This document shows, in pieces, positions 17,983 through 25,606 of a stretch of 64,000 nt of DNA (the stretch's first letter is position 1; every line of letters starts with the position of its first letter). Made by a program: the position numbers and the translations under genes. Where the stretch lies: assembly GCA_043825615.1 (NCBI GenBank), contig JBDRRS010000006.1, forward strand, positions 1 through 64,000, written 5' to 3'. This DNA is from JBDRMV01 sp043825615 (lineage in GTDB: Bacteria; CG03). Under the pieces are notes generated by a model. That model saw only the letters and a program-made list of their open reading frames with translations. It ran no database searches and was not told the DNA's origin.

Positions 17983-18153
17983 ATTGAGGCGAGGGGGATA
18001 GCGGCGGGTTATTCGGCGAGAAGAAATGTTTACAATGGTTACCGGAATTTTTCAAAGATATTAAATTTTGTAGCCCCTTCAACACTTTCTCCCTGAGCAA
18101 ATCTACAAAAAGAAATTTTCCTTCGGTTGTTGTTCTCTCCCGTAAGTATTTAG

Positions 18154-18222
18154 TTATTTTTTTTTCTTTTTGACTACTTTTTTCTTCTTTTCCTTTTTTT
18201 CGCATCCACATCCGCATGCCAT
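18154..18222 (-). CDS. 22-residue Cys/Lys-rich mini-protein
   Basis: A minus-strand ATG at 18222 is preceded by GGGGAGGTGA, an almost ideal ribosome site, 6 nt away. The reading frame starts MACGCGCEKKEKKK and ends after two valines and a run of lysines (TAA at 18154-18156). The CGCGC cluster could bind a metal or an iron-sulfur cluster. A promoter-like pair lies upstream at 18270-18299. A longer overlapping frame (ATG at 18217) lacks the ribosome-site spacing and ends in repeat sequence, so the short frame is preferred. No family is recognised. Confidence 0.5.
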   Translation of the reverse strand: MACGCGCEKKEKKKKVVKKKKK

Positions 18223-18269
18223 TTTAAATCACCTCCCCATTAAAAATTATTCAGAATATTATTGTCAGA

Positions 18270-18299
18270 ATTGTACTATATTTCTGTGTAAAATTGCAA
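18270..18299 (-). promoter_or_regulatory. Promoter of the mini-protein gene
   Basis: On the minus strand TTGCAA (18294-18299) and TACAAT (18270-18275) are spaced by 18 bp. The predicted transcript would carry about 40 nt of leader before the 22-codon gene with its strong ribosome site. Confidence 0.45.
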
Positions 18300-18378
18300 A
18301 AAGAAATTCCCCTTGGAAAAACTGTCTTAACTTGGAGAGAGAAAAAGAACTTGATTTAAATCTGCAAATATACTAGAC

Positions 18379-18407
18379 TGACCTAGTACATAGGTCATGT
18401 GACCTAT
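18379..18407. promoter_or_regulatory. Three-half-site operator upstream of wHTH gene
   Basis: Three copies of the half-site TGACCTA alternate in orientation: 18379-18385, 18391-18397 (inverted) and 18400-18406. The last two form a perfect 18-bp palindrome, ATAGGTCA-TG-TGACCTAT (18390-18407). It lies between a likely -10 (TATACT, 18369-18374) and the AAGGAGG ribosome site (18410-18416), where a repressor would block transcription. The encoded winged-helix protein is the obvious candidate to bind it. Confidence 0.65.
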
Positions 18408-18420
18408 AAAAGGAGGCCGT

Positions 18421-18750
18421 ATGCTTGAGGCGCTTTTAGGCTCAATAAATAGAGAAAGGGTTCTTCTTTTTTTGTATAACCGCAAAGAAGGATACGCAAG
18501 AGAAATTGCGCGCTTTTTTAAAATCAATCTTAACCAAATTCAGAAACAATTGGAAAGATTGGAAGAAGGTGGAATTGCGTATAGCCGTATTGTAGGAAAA
18601 ACCCGGCTATATGGATTAAATCCCCGGTATCCCTTTCGGGGCGAATTAAATGCTTTATTGCTCAAAGCGTTAACATTCTATTCTGCTGAAGAAAGAAAAA
18701 GGCTTACGCTGGACAGACGAAGACCAAGAAGAAAAGGTAAGCCTTTGTGA
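18421..18750 (+). CDS. Winged-helix DNA-binding protein
   Basis: The 109-aa protein has a winged helix in residues 1-75: a first helix around INRERVLLFLYNRK, then REIARFFKINLNQIQKQLERLEEGG as the helix-turn-helix, and SRIVGKTRLYGLNP as the wing. A basic tail follows. It probably represses its own operon through the palindromes just upstream. Its stop overlaps the next gene's GTG start by 4 bp. Pairing of such a regulator with a nucleotidyltransferase recalls AbiE-type toxin-antitoxin modules. No specific family is assigned. Confidence 0.7.
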   Translation: MLEALLGSINRERVLLFLYNRKEGYAREIARFFKINLNQIQKQLERLEEGGIAYSRIVGKTRLYGLNPRYPFRGELNALLLKALTFYSAEERKRLTLDRRRPRRKGKPL

Positions 18751-19307
18751 AACCACTGAAGAAAATGACTCTTGGTGAATTAGCTGCATTCGTGTGCACT
18801 TACTTAAAGAAGCACGGCATAGACTGTGTTCTGTCTGGCGGTGCGTGCGTATCAATTTACACAACAAATCAGTACCAGTCTTATGATTTAGACTTCATCG
18901 AAAACATATCGACCGGAAGAAAAAAGTTAAGAGATATTTTAGCAAAAATCGGTTTTTCGGAAGAAAACCGCTATTTTAAACACCCCGATACAAAGTATTT
19001 TATTGAGTTCCCGCCAGGGCCTCTTGCCGTAGGAGATGAACCTGTTAGAAAAACGGAAGAAATTAAGTTCTGTACCGGAAGATTAAACCTTCTTTCGCCT
19101 ACCGATTGTATAAAAGATAGACTCGCCGCGTATTATCATTGGGATGACAGACAAAGTTTGGAACAGGCTTTACTCGTTGCTGAATATAATACTGTTAATC
19201 TGCCGGAAATATTCAGATGGTCTAAAAAAGAGGGTAAAAAGAAGGATTTTGAAAAGATAAGAAAGCAATTTATTTTATTACAAAAAGCAGGGAATAAATC
19301 CCCGTAA
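18747..19307 (+). CDS. Nucleotidyltransferase-fold protein, possible AbiEii-like toxin
   Basis: The 186-aa protein shows a minimal nucleotidyltransferase signature: VLSGGACVSIY followed by DLDFI, fitting the GG/GS...DxD pattern of Pol-beta-like transferases. The middle segment LLSPTDCIKDRLAAYYHW resembles the helical region of AbiEii/DUF6036-like proteins. It starts with GTG at 18747, overlapping the winged-helix gene. A toxin-like role paired with the upstream regulator is inferred from arrangement and fold only. Alternatives are a housekeeping or orphan transferase. A third acidic catalytic residue was not identified with certainty. Confidence 0.65.
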   Translation: MKPLKKMTLGELAAFVCTYLKKHGIDCVLSGGACVSIYTTNQYQSYDLDFIENISTGRKKLRDILAKIGFSEENRYFKHPDTKYFIEFPPGPLAVGDEPVRKTEEIKFCTGRLNLLSPTDCIKDRLAAYYHWDDRQSLEQALLVAEYNTVNLPEIFRWSKKEGKKKDFEKIRKQFILLQKAGNKSP

Positions 19308-19427
19308 TGAAAAGGCGTCAATCCTTTATAATTACTGCTGCATACTCTTTCTGTTAAAAACGACAGAAGGAAAATTTTATGGGAAATATACAAAGCAGAA
19401 ATTAAAAAGAAGGAAAGATTTCAGGTT

Positions 19428-20252
19428 TTATTCAAGCGGCTCTGCGGGGAGCAAACCGGATTCCTGCGTGAATTTTAAGCACTTTCCTATTCCGTCTGCG
19501 GCGGACTCCATTAACTCAAAAACGGGCGTTCCGCTCCATCCGGAAATTTTTGCAAAGAGGTCTTCCCAGACGATGTTCCCGTCCCCCGGGGGACGGTGTT
19601 CGTCGCTTTTCCCGTTGTTGTCGTGAAGGTGAATTTCTGAAATATCTTTTGTCATTTCCGTTAAGATATCATCCTGTTTTCTGCCTATATTGTAATGGCC
19701 CGTGTCAAAACAGAATTTGATTTTTTCGCTGTTCAGTTTTTCTTTTATGAGCAGTAAGTCCTCAAGAAAACAGCCGACGTCACCGGGAAGAGTGTTTTCA
19801 AGACAGAGTTCGTATCCGAATTCCAGGTTAAAATCAAGAATTTCCTTCAATGATTCTATTGCTTTCTCAAAGCGGGTTTTCTCGCGGGCACGGTCAAATT
19901 TTCTGCCGCAGTGTATTACGGTTTTCTCTCCGTGTTCAGGCGCTGCCAGCCTGAAAGCCAGCATGCTTTTTTGAATTTCCCTGATTGCGAACTTCCTGTC
20001 CCAGTTATCGTCGGCGGAAATGTCAAGGTCTTTCCCGTTCCCGTCGCGGAGCGGGGCATGCATTGAAATTATTTTTACGCCTGTTTTCAGTATTTCGCCC
20101 GACCTGTCCAGCAGTATTTTTTTATCGTCCAGAGGCAGGCCGATACTCCAGGTGAGTTCGATGTTTTTTACCCCGCCGGTAACGATGTCAGTTACGCGCG
20201 AAAAAGCCGAGTCCCCGAAATTCTCCAGCATTAAGGTTGAGAAAGCGAACAT
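19428..20252 (-). CDS. Sugar phosphate isomerase/epimerase-type TIM barrel
   Basis: The 274-aa protein matches the xylose-isomerase-like TIM barrel (AP endonuclease 2 superfamily): ISMHAPLRDGNG, KTVIHCGRKFD, LCLENTLPGDVGCFLEDL, IKFCFDTGHYNIG and ISEIHLHDNNGKSDEHRPPGDGNI. The His, Glu and Asp residues in these strands form the usual metal site. Members isomerise or epimerise sugars or inositols; the substrate is not predictable. It is 5 bp downstream of the NapH-like gene, so probably co-transcribed. Confidence 0.85.
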   Translation of the reverse strand: MFAFSTLMLENFGDSAFSRVTDIVTGGVKNIELTWSIGLPLDDKKILLDRSGEILKTGVKIISMHAPLRDGNGKDLDISADDNWDRKFAIREIQKSMLAFRLAAPEHGEKTVIHCGRKFDRAREKTRFEKAIESLKEILDFNLEFGYELCLENTLPGDVGCFLEDLLLIKEKLNSEKIKFCFDTGHYNIGRKQDDILTEMTKDISEIHLHDNNGKSDEHRPPGDGNIVWEDLFAKISGWSGTPVFELMESAADGIGKCLKFTQESGLLPAEPLE

Positions 20253-20257
20253 TTCCG

Positions 20258-21145
20258 TTACGGGGCAGGGCCCGCCGGTTTTTCGGGAAAAAAACTTAAT
20301 TTCAGAACATATTCAGGGCAGGCGTGGACGCATTTTGCGCACCTTATGCAATTTATTGAATTCAGATTACCCGGCATATCGATGCCCATCGGGCAGACCT
20401 TCGCGCAGATACCGCAGTTATCGCACTTTTCGTTTTTACGCAGCTGAAGCAGAGATATTTTGTTGAACAGGCCGAGTATAAATCCGAGCGGGCAGATCCT
20501 GCAGAAAAAACGGCGCACAAAAACCGAAAGCCCTACCGTCATTATCAGAATTAAAACTTTCACGTCGAGCAGAGTGTGAGTGGCTTTAAGAATAACCGCC
20601 CCGTAAATTCCCGCTTCCAGAGTGCCTGCAGGACAGATATACTTGCAGAAAGTCGGGGCTCCTATTCCCCATCTGTTTGTGAATACAACCGGGAATATCA
20701 GAACAAAACCCAGCAGCAGAATATACTTTACCCATCTCAAAACCCGGGGAAAAAATACCGTTCTCTTTTTAATATTGATAAGGTCCTGCATGAAACCGAA
20801 AGGGCACGCCCAGCCGCAGAAAACACGCCCGAGAAAAACAGCCGGAACCCCTATCATGCCCAGAATATACAGAAAACCGGACAGGCCATTTTTTATACCG
20901 AGGGACAGAAACTGCTGGAGCATTCCCAGGGGACATGCGGAGAGAGCAAACGGGCAGGAGTGGCAGTTAAGCACAGGGACACAGATTTTTTTAAGAGGGC
21001 CGTCGTAAAGTTTCCAGCCGAAAATAGTTTTAAAATTACCGTTTATCAGTAAAAAAGATATTATCTGCGTTATTTTTCTTTTTGCATTTTCCCCGCCAGA
21101 GGCTGAAAGTGCGCCGTGGCGTGCGGATTTCGCTCTGTTCAACAT
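20258..21145 (-). CDS. NapH/CcoG-like membrane polyferredoxin
   Basis: The 295-aa membrane protein has about five hydrophobic segments, Cys-rich loops and two C-terminal 4Fe-4S motifs. Visible motifs are GWACPFGFMQDL, FCRICPLGFILG, CDNCGICAKVCPMGID and CIRCAKCVHACPEY. NapH-type proteins pass electrons from the quinone pool or cytosolic donors across or along the membrane. The first 20 or so residues (RAKSARHGALSASGG) are encoded by a dispersed repeat shared with the lptA N-terminus. The ATG at 21145 lies 2 bp after the stop of the small CXXC gene, which supports it as the start. Confidence 0.85.
   Translation of the reverse strand: MLNRAKSARHGALSASGGENAKRKITQIISFLLINGNFKTIFGWKLYDGPLKKICVPVLNCHSCPFALSACPLGMLQQFLSLGIKNGLSGFLYILGMIGVPAVFLGRVFCGWACPFGFMQDLINIKKRTVFFPRVLRWVKYILLLGFVLIFPVVFTNRWGIGAPTFCKYICPAGTLEAGIYGAVILKATHTLLDVKVLILIMTVGLSVFVRRFFCRICPLGFILGLFNKISLLQLRKNEKCDNCGICAKVCPMGIDMPGNLNSINCIRCAKCVHACPEYVLKLSFFPEKPAGPAP
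21092..21137. repeat. Dispersed repeat copy (GTGCGCCGTGGCGTGCG family), in NapH-like 5' end
   Basis: The core GTGCGCCGTGGCGTGCG at 21109-21125 is identical to 49137-49153 in the lptA 5' end, and flanking bases also align (CCGCC...GAGGCTGAA against CCGCC...GGAGCCGAA). In both genes it encodes an ARHGA peptide near the N-terminus. Origin may be a REP-like element captured in frame. Confidence 0.7.
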
Positions 21146-21147
21146 TT

Positions 21148-21297
21148 TTAATTTTTTATTTTTGATTTAAGACCCATACAATCAATACACAGGTTAGAGG
21201 CGATGCCCCATGTCGCCTCCGGCCGCCGGAGTTTAACGCCTGATATAATAATGAAAACAAAAATCGCCGCGAGAAACAGCGCCGTCAATTTTCTCAA
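21148..21297 (-). CDS. Small CXXC membrane protein (CD1871A-like)
   Basis: The 49-aa frame starts at a TTG (21295-21297) overlapping the mutS stop and ends 2 bp before the NapH-like gene. It has one membrane helix (residues about 5-20, ALFLAAIFVFIIISG) and a C-terminal ASNLCIDCMGLK. This is the layout of the CD1871A family of tiny CXXC proteins, which typically end with an N-[IL]-C-x-x-C-x-G-L pattern and sit next to 4Fe-4S membrane proteins. Here the neighbour is exactly such a protein, so the two probably form a membrane redox unit. The family call rests on memory of the motif. Confidence 0.7.
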   Translation of the reverse strand: MRKLTALFLAAIFVFIIISGVKLRRPEATWGIASNLCIDCMGLKSKIKN

Positions 21298-23825
21298 TTC
21301 TTCTCCTCTTCAAGTTCTTTCTTTATCCCGTCCAGGATCTTCAGGGCATCCACCGGCATTGTCTCGTTCAGGTTAAGCGCTTTGATTTTCTCGATGGTTT
21401 CGCCGTATTTTTTCCACGGGTTGCTTAAAAATGTCAACTGTTTGCCCTCGCTTCTGTCTTTTTCGCCGAATTGCTCCGCTTCGAGTTTTTTAAGAATCTC
21501 CCCCGCCCTTTTAACCGCATCTTCCGGAATTCCTGCGAGGCGGGCCACGTGTATTCCGTACGAGCGGTCGGCGGGACCCGGCTCTATTTTGTGTAGGAAG
21601 TGGAGTTTGCCTTGCCACTCTTTCACGGTCGCGTTGAAATTTTTGATATTCTTGAATTCTTCCTGCAGTTCCACGAGTTCAAAAAAATGCGTGGCGAAAA
21701 GACATCTGGAATGCCGTTTGTCCTTTGCCAGATATTCGAGACATGCCTGCGCAATCGAAATGCCGTCGTAAGTGGAAGTCCCCCGTCCGAGTTCGTCGAT
21801 TATTATCAGCGATTTTTCCGTCGAATTGTTCAAGATGTTTGCCGCATCCACCATCTCCACCATAAATGTGGAACTTCCCTGCGCGAGATTGTCGCCCGAC
21901 CCGATTCTCGTGAAAATTCTGTCGGCAATGCCTATTTTCGCGGATGAGGCAGGGACGGCCGAACCCATCTGCGCCAGAATCACAATCAGCGCGGTCTGTC
22001 TTATGAATGTTGATTTGCCTGCCATGTTGGGCCCTGTAATCAGCATAATCTGATTATCCTTCCTGTTAAGAAAAACGCTGTTCGGGGTAAACACCTGCGT
22101 CTGCATCTTTTCGACGACGGGGTGCCTGCCGTTTTCTATCGTGAGTTCATCTCCGCCGGAAATATCCGGCATCACGTAGTTTTCGCGGATTGCGGTCTCG
22201 GCAAGCGAAAGCGAAACGTCCGCGGAAGCGATTGCATGGGAAAGATTTTTTATTTCAGCGAGAAATTTTTTTACTTCACCTGCGAGAAACATCCATGCGT
22301 CCTTCTGTATGTTCAGGAGCTCTTCTTTCAGAATCAGAATCTCGGTTTCTTTTTCTTTCAGGCGGTGCGTTATGAATCTTTCGCAGTTTACGAGCGTCTG
22401 CTTTCTGATGTATTCCACGGGGACTTTTCGCATGTTGACTTTACTTACTTCTATGTAATATCCGAAAACGGAGTTGAACCCGACTTTCAGTTTCGGGATG
22501 CTTAATCTTTTTCTTTCTCCGTCTTCAAGGTTTTTTATCCATTTTTCAAGGACGGCGAGTTTCCGTTCGATTTCGGTCAGTTTCGGGCTGAACTGCTGTT
22601 TGATTTTTATGTACCCGTCCGTGTCTTTTTCCAGGGAATTTTCAAGTATTTTCCGCAGTTTCGGGAGGGTGTTGATTTTCGGGAAAACCGGGCCCGAAAG
22701 TTTTTGTTTGAGAATTTCCGCGCTGTTCAGCGACTCAAGCAGAATCAGAAAATCTCGCGGGTGCCATCCCGAAATTGATATTCTGGAGGAAGCCCGCTCA
22801 ATGTCCTTTATGCGTGTGAGAATCAGGCCCGCCTCGTCCATTAAGGAACAGTTTTCAAGGAACTCCGTAACTTCTTTCTGGCGCTGTCTGATTTTTTCGA
22901 TTTTCGCCGCCGGGTTGAGCAAACGCCTCTTTAACAGCCGCCCGCCCTGAGGGGTTTTTGTTCTGTCGAGGACGGCGAAAAGAGTGTTTTTGGCGTCTCC
23001 CCCTCCGGAATTTTCAACGAGTTCCAGATTCCTTATTGAAGAAGAATCCAGAAACAGGTTTTCCCCGCCGTGAATTCTGGAAATTTTTCTGATGGAGGAT
23101 AGAACGTCTATCTTGGCTCTTTCAAGGTAACCGAACAGCGCCGCAGCCGCCCGCAGAAGGCCGCTATCTTCCATTTCAAAGCCCTGAACGGAACTTACTT
23201 TGAACAGTTCCTTGAATTTCTCGCGTCCGGCGAACTCGTCAAAGCAGCTCTTTTCCATCGGAACTTTGAAGACGTCGTCGGACAGATATTGTACGGGTTC
23301 GCTTCCCTCGGGGAAAATCGCCTCTCTTATTTTTTCGGAACTTTTGAGGAAACCCGGAAAATCGGTTTCCGGCACGACCCTTGCAATGAGTTCGCTTGTC
23401 GTGATGTCGGCCATCACGCAGTTAAAAACCTGTCCGGAAGGCCCTCCGGGATAAACGCTCAGAATAAAATTGTTTGTGTTCGGGGAGAGTTCTTCTCCGG
23501 TCAGAGTTCCCGGCGTCATAATCCTTACGACGTTCCTTTTGACGAGTTTCTTGTCTTTTCCAGCTTCTTCCATCTGCTCGACGACGGCGACTTTTTTCCC
23601 CGACCGGACGAGTTTCGTCAGGTAATTGTCCGCCGAATGGAACGGGACGCCGCACATCGGCTGGCTGCCTCTGCGGGTTAAAACAATCTGAAGAACGGAT
23701 GACGCGTATTTTGCGTCCTCGCCGAACATCTCGTAAAAGTCGCCCAGACGGAAAAAAATGATGCAGTCTGGATACTGTTTTTTCAGGCGTTCGTGCTGTT
23801 CCATCAGGGGAGTGAGGTTCTGCAT
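21294..23825 (-). CDS. mutS: DNA mismatch repair protein MutS
   Basis: The 843-aa protein recognises mismatches and loops and recruits MutL. The N-terminal mismatch-reading motif GDFYEMF has Phe30 and Glu32. The C-terminal ATPase has Walker A TGPNMAGKSTFIRQ, DELGRGTSTYDG and ATHFFEL. Length is typical of MutS1. The start at 23825 follows GGGGAAATTTGAA. A GGGGAAGGG...CCGTCCCC repeat lies between this start and the upstream gene. The 3' end overlaps the small CXXC gene by 4 bp. Confidence 0.97.
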   Translation of the reverse strand: MQNLTPLMEQHERLKKQYPDCIIFFRLGDFYEMFGEDAKYASSVLQIVLTRRGSQPMCGVPFHSADNYLTKLVRSGKKVAVVEQMEEAGKDKKLVKRNVVRIMTPGTLTGEELSPNTNNFILSVYPGGPSGQVFNCVMADITTSELIARVVPETDFPGFLKSSEKIREAIFPEGSEPVQYLSDDVFKVPMEKSCFDEFAGREKFKELFKVSSVQGFEMEDSGLLRAAAALFGYLERAKIDVLSSIRKISRIHGGENLFLDSSSIRNLELVENSGGGDAKNTLFAVLDRTKTPQGGRLLKRRLLNPAAKIEKIRQRQKEVTEFLENCSLMDEAGLILTRIKDIERASSRISISGWHPRDFLILLESLNSAEILKQKLSGPVFPKINTLPKLRKILENSLEKDTDGYIKIKQQFSPKLTEIERKLAVLEKWIKNLEDGERKRLSIPKLKVGFNSVFGYYIEVSKVNMRKVPVEYIRKQTLVNCERFITHRLKEKETEILILKEELLNIQKDAWMFLAGEVKKFLAEIKNLSHAIASADVSLSLAETAIRENYVMPDISGGDELTIENGRHPVVEKMQTQVFTPNSVFLNRKDNQIMLITGPNMAGKSTFIRQTALIVILAQMGSAVPASSAKIGIADRIFTRIGSGDNLAQGSSTFMVEMVDAANILNNSTEKSLIIIDELGRGTSTYDGISIAQACLEYLAKDKRHSRCLFATHFFELVELQEEFKNIKNFNATVKEWQGKLHFLHKIEPGPADRSYGIHVARLAGIPEDAVKRAGEILKKLEAEQFGEKDRSEGKQLTFLSNPWKKYGETIEKIKALNLNETMPVDALKILDGIKKELEEEKN

Positions 23826-23847
23826 TTCAAATTTCCCCGGTAAGGAA

Positions 23848-23876
23848 GGGGAAGGGTCTTTTCAATAACCGTCCCC
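23848..23876. repeat. Dispersed GGGGACGG...CCCC repeat, copy 1
   Basis: This 29-bp sequence (23848-23876) is almost the same as 45683-45711: both read GGGG-A/C-AGGGTCTTTTC followed by a CCGTCCCC end and then AACCAT. It straddles the end of the LapA-like gene, where its bottom strand encodes MVGDG before the stop. It begins 23 bp upstream of the mutS start codon. Confidence 0.75.
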
Positions 23877-24188
23877 AACCATGTCGTCAGGCGGGTTTTC
23901 TTTTGTTTGTTTTTCTTCTTTCTGCTCTTCAAATTCTCGTATTCGAAGCTGCAGTTTCTGTATTTTTTCCTGTAGAAGTTCTGTTTCCTTTTTCTGTTTT
24001 TTTATATTCTTCCGCAGCCCGACGTTTTCCGCTATTCCGACGACTGCTGAGACAGCGGCTCCCAGGAACAGCGATACCACAACGAGCATCATCGGCGGCA
24101 GTTCGGAAATATTCGGGGGGGCAAAAACCGTAAGCAGGGTGATGCCGACGAGCAGGGCTAAAGCAAAAAGTAACTTTATCTGTGACAT
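23862..24188 (-). CDS. LapA-like small membrane protein with coiled coil
   Basis: The 108-aa protein has two hydrophobic helices (about residues 5-22 and 31-52) and then a charged coiled coil (about 58-100, KKETELLQEKIQKLQL). This is the layout of LapA/DUF1049 proteins, which act in LPS assembly in E. coli, but the match is only structural. The ATG is supported by GGAGG 7 nt upstream. The last residues, MVGDGY, come from a dispersed repeat, so the native C-terminus was probably different. It lies between miaB and mutS in the same orientation. Confidence 0.6.
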   Translation of the reverse strand: MSQIKLLFALALLVGITLLTVFAPPNISELPPMMLVVVSLFLGAAVSAVVGIAENVGLRKNIKKQKKETELLQEKIQKLQLRIREFEEQKEEKQTKENPPDDMVGDGY

Positions 24189-24203
24189 ATCATAACCTCC
24201 GTT

Positions 24204-25451
24204 TTACGCTATCAGGCGCCATTTTAAGATATCCCTGATTCTTAAATCAAGGAACCCGCCCTTGCCGGCGCCCTCTTTAAATACTAAAAAATTTTGGGAG
24301 GAATGTCCAATACCGTCTCTTTCAAAAAGGACTTTTACTTCCCGGCCCCGGAATTTTTCCGCGCTTTTGAGGGCGAGGTTCTTTGCGAGGAGAAGAATTT
24401 TCTGCTGCCTCTCCTTTTTTGTGTTTTCGGTCACGTCGTCTTTCATTTTCGCCGCGCCGGTTCCTGTTCTCGGGCTGTACATAAAAACGTAAACGCCGTC
24501 GAAACCCGCTTCTTCGACGAGTGAGACGGTCTGCTCAAAATCGCCCTCTTCTTCGGTCGGGAATCCGCAGATAATGTCTGTGGTCAAAGAGATGCAGGGG
24601 ATTCTTTTCTTCAGTTTCCGGATAACGTTCAGGTAATTCTCTCTTGTGTAACCCCTGTTCATAAGGCGGAGGATTTTGTCGGAACCGCTCTGGACGGGAA
24701 GATGCAGATGCCGCGCGACTTTCGGGTTTTCCGCGATTTCGTCAATCAGCTTATCGGATAAGTCCTTCGGGTGAGAGGTAAGGAACCGTATTCTCTGAAT
24801 GTTTTTGATTTTTGAAACTTCCCCGAGCAGCGCAGGAAAATCAGGGACGTTTTTGTCACCCCTGTAAGAATTTACGTTTTGTCCCAGCAGCACGATTTCT
24901 TTTGTCTCTTTTTCCGCAAGGCAGGAAACTTCCCGCAAGATGTCTTCCGGAGGTCTGTATTTTTCCGCCCCCCGAAGGCTCGGCACCACGCAGTACGAGC
25001 AGAAATTGCTGCAGCCCCTCTGGATAACGACAAATTCGCTGACGCCGCCGGTCCTTGCAATCACGGGATATTCACTTTCGCCTAAGGCGGCAACCCTCCC
25101 GCCGGTAAGGACTTCCCCTGCTATTTCGGAAATTGCCGGTTCGTCCGAAGGGCTTATAACCGCCGTTATATGAGGGAACCGTTTAAAAATTTTCTGACCG
25201 AATCTTTTTGCGGTGCATCCCGCGAGGATGAATTTCGCCCGGGGATATTTTTTCATAAAGAGCCCGATGTTTGAAAAAAGGCGGTTCTCGGCGTGTGCCC
25301 TGACGCTGCAGGAATTAAAAATTATCAGGTTTGCTTCTTCCGGTTTTTCCGTGAATTCAAAACCGCCGCCTGCAAGCAGATTCTTCATCATCCCGCTGTC
25401 GGCAAAATTCATCTGACACCCGAAGGTCTTGATGTAGAATCTCTTTTTCAT
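24204..25451 (-). CDS. miaB: tRNA-2-methylthio-N6-dimethylallyladenosine synthase MiaB
   Basis: The 415-aa radical-SAM methylthiotransferase acts on i6A37 of tRNAs that read UNN codons. The N-terminal domain has FGCQMNFADS and further cluster cysteines in FNSCSVRAHAE and LAGCTAK. The radical-SAM motif is GCSNFCSYCVVPSLRG, followed by RFLTSHPKDL and LPVQSGSDKILRLMNR, which favour MiaB over RimO or MtaB. The C-terminal TRAM domain is short, making the protein slightly shorter than usual. Confidence 0.93.
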   Translation of the reverse strand: MKKRFYIKTFGCQMNFADSGMMKNLLAGGGFEFTEKPEEANLIIFNSCSVRAHAENRLFSNIGLFMKKYPRAKFILAGCTAKRFGQKIFKRFPHITAVISPSDEPAISEIAGEVLTGGRVAALGESEYPVIARTGGVSEFVVIQRGCSNFCSYCVVPSLRGAEKYRPPEDILREVSCLAEKETKEIVLLGQNVNSYRGDKNVPDFPALLGEVSKIKNIQRIRFLTSHPKDLSDKLIDEIAENPKVARHLHLPVQSGSDKILRLMNRGYTRENYLNVIRKLKKRIPCISLTTDIICGFPTEEEGDFEQTVSLVEEAGFDGVYVFMYSPRTGTGAAKMKDDVTENTKKERQQKILLLAKNLALKSAEKFRGREVKVLFERDGIGHSSQNFLVFKEGAGKGGFLDLRIRDILKWRLIA

Positions 25452-25606
25452 AATATTTTACGGGGGTAGGTTCCCGACTAATTCATTTAGGATTCCGTCT
25501 TAAATGCTTTATAAACACAGGGGCATCATTTATGTTTGCTATGAATTATAATAAGATATATCAAAATACTTTAACCCGTGGCATTAACGATGAGATATTA
25601 TTGTTT

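Noticed and set aside
17884..18153. tmRNA gene next to smpB
   Set aside because: ssrA is often near smpB, but no tRNA-Ala-like ends or tag reading frame were found here.
17945..18217. A 90-codon minus-strand frame downstream of smpB
   Set aside because: Its start lacks proper ribosome-site spacing, it overlaps the better supported 22-codon gene in another frame, and its 3' part is translated repeat DNA.
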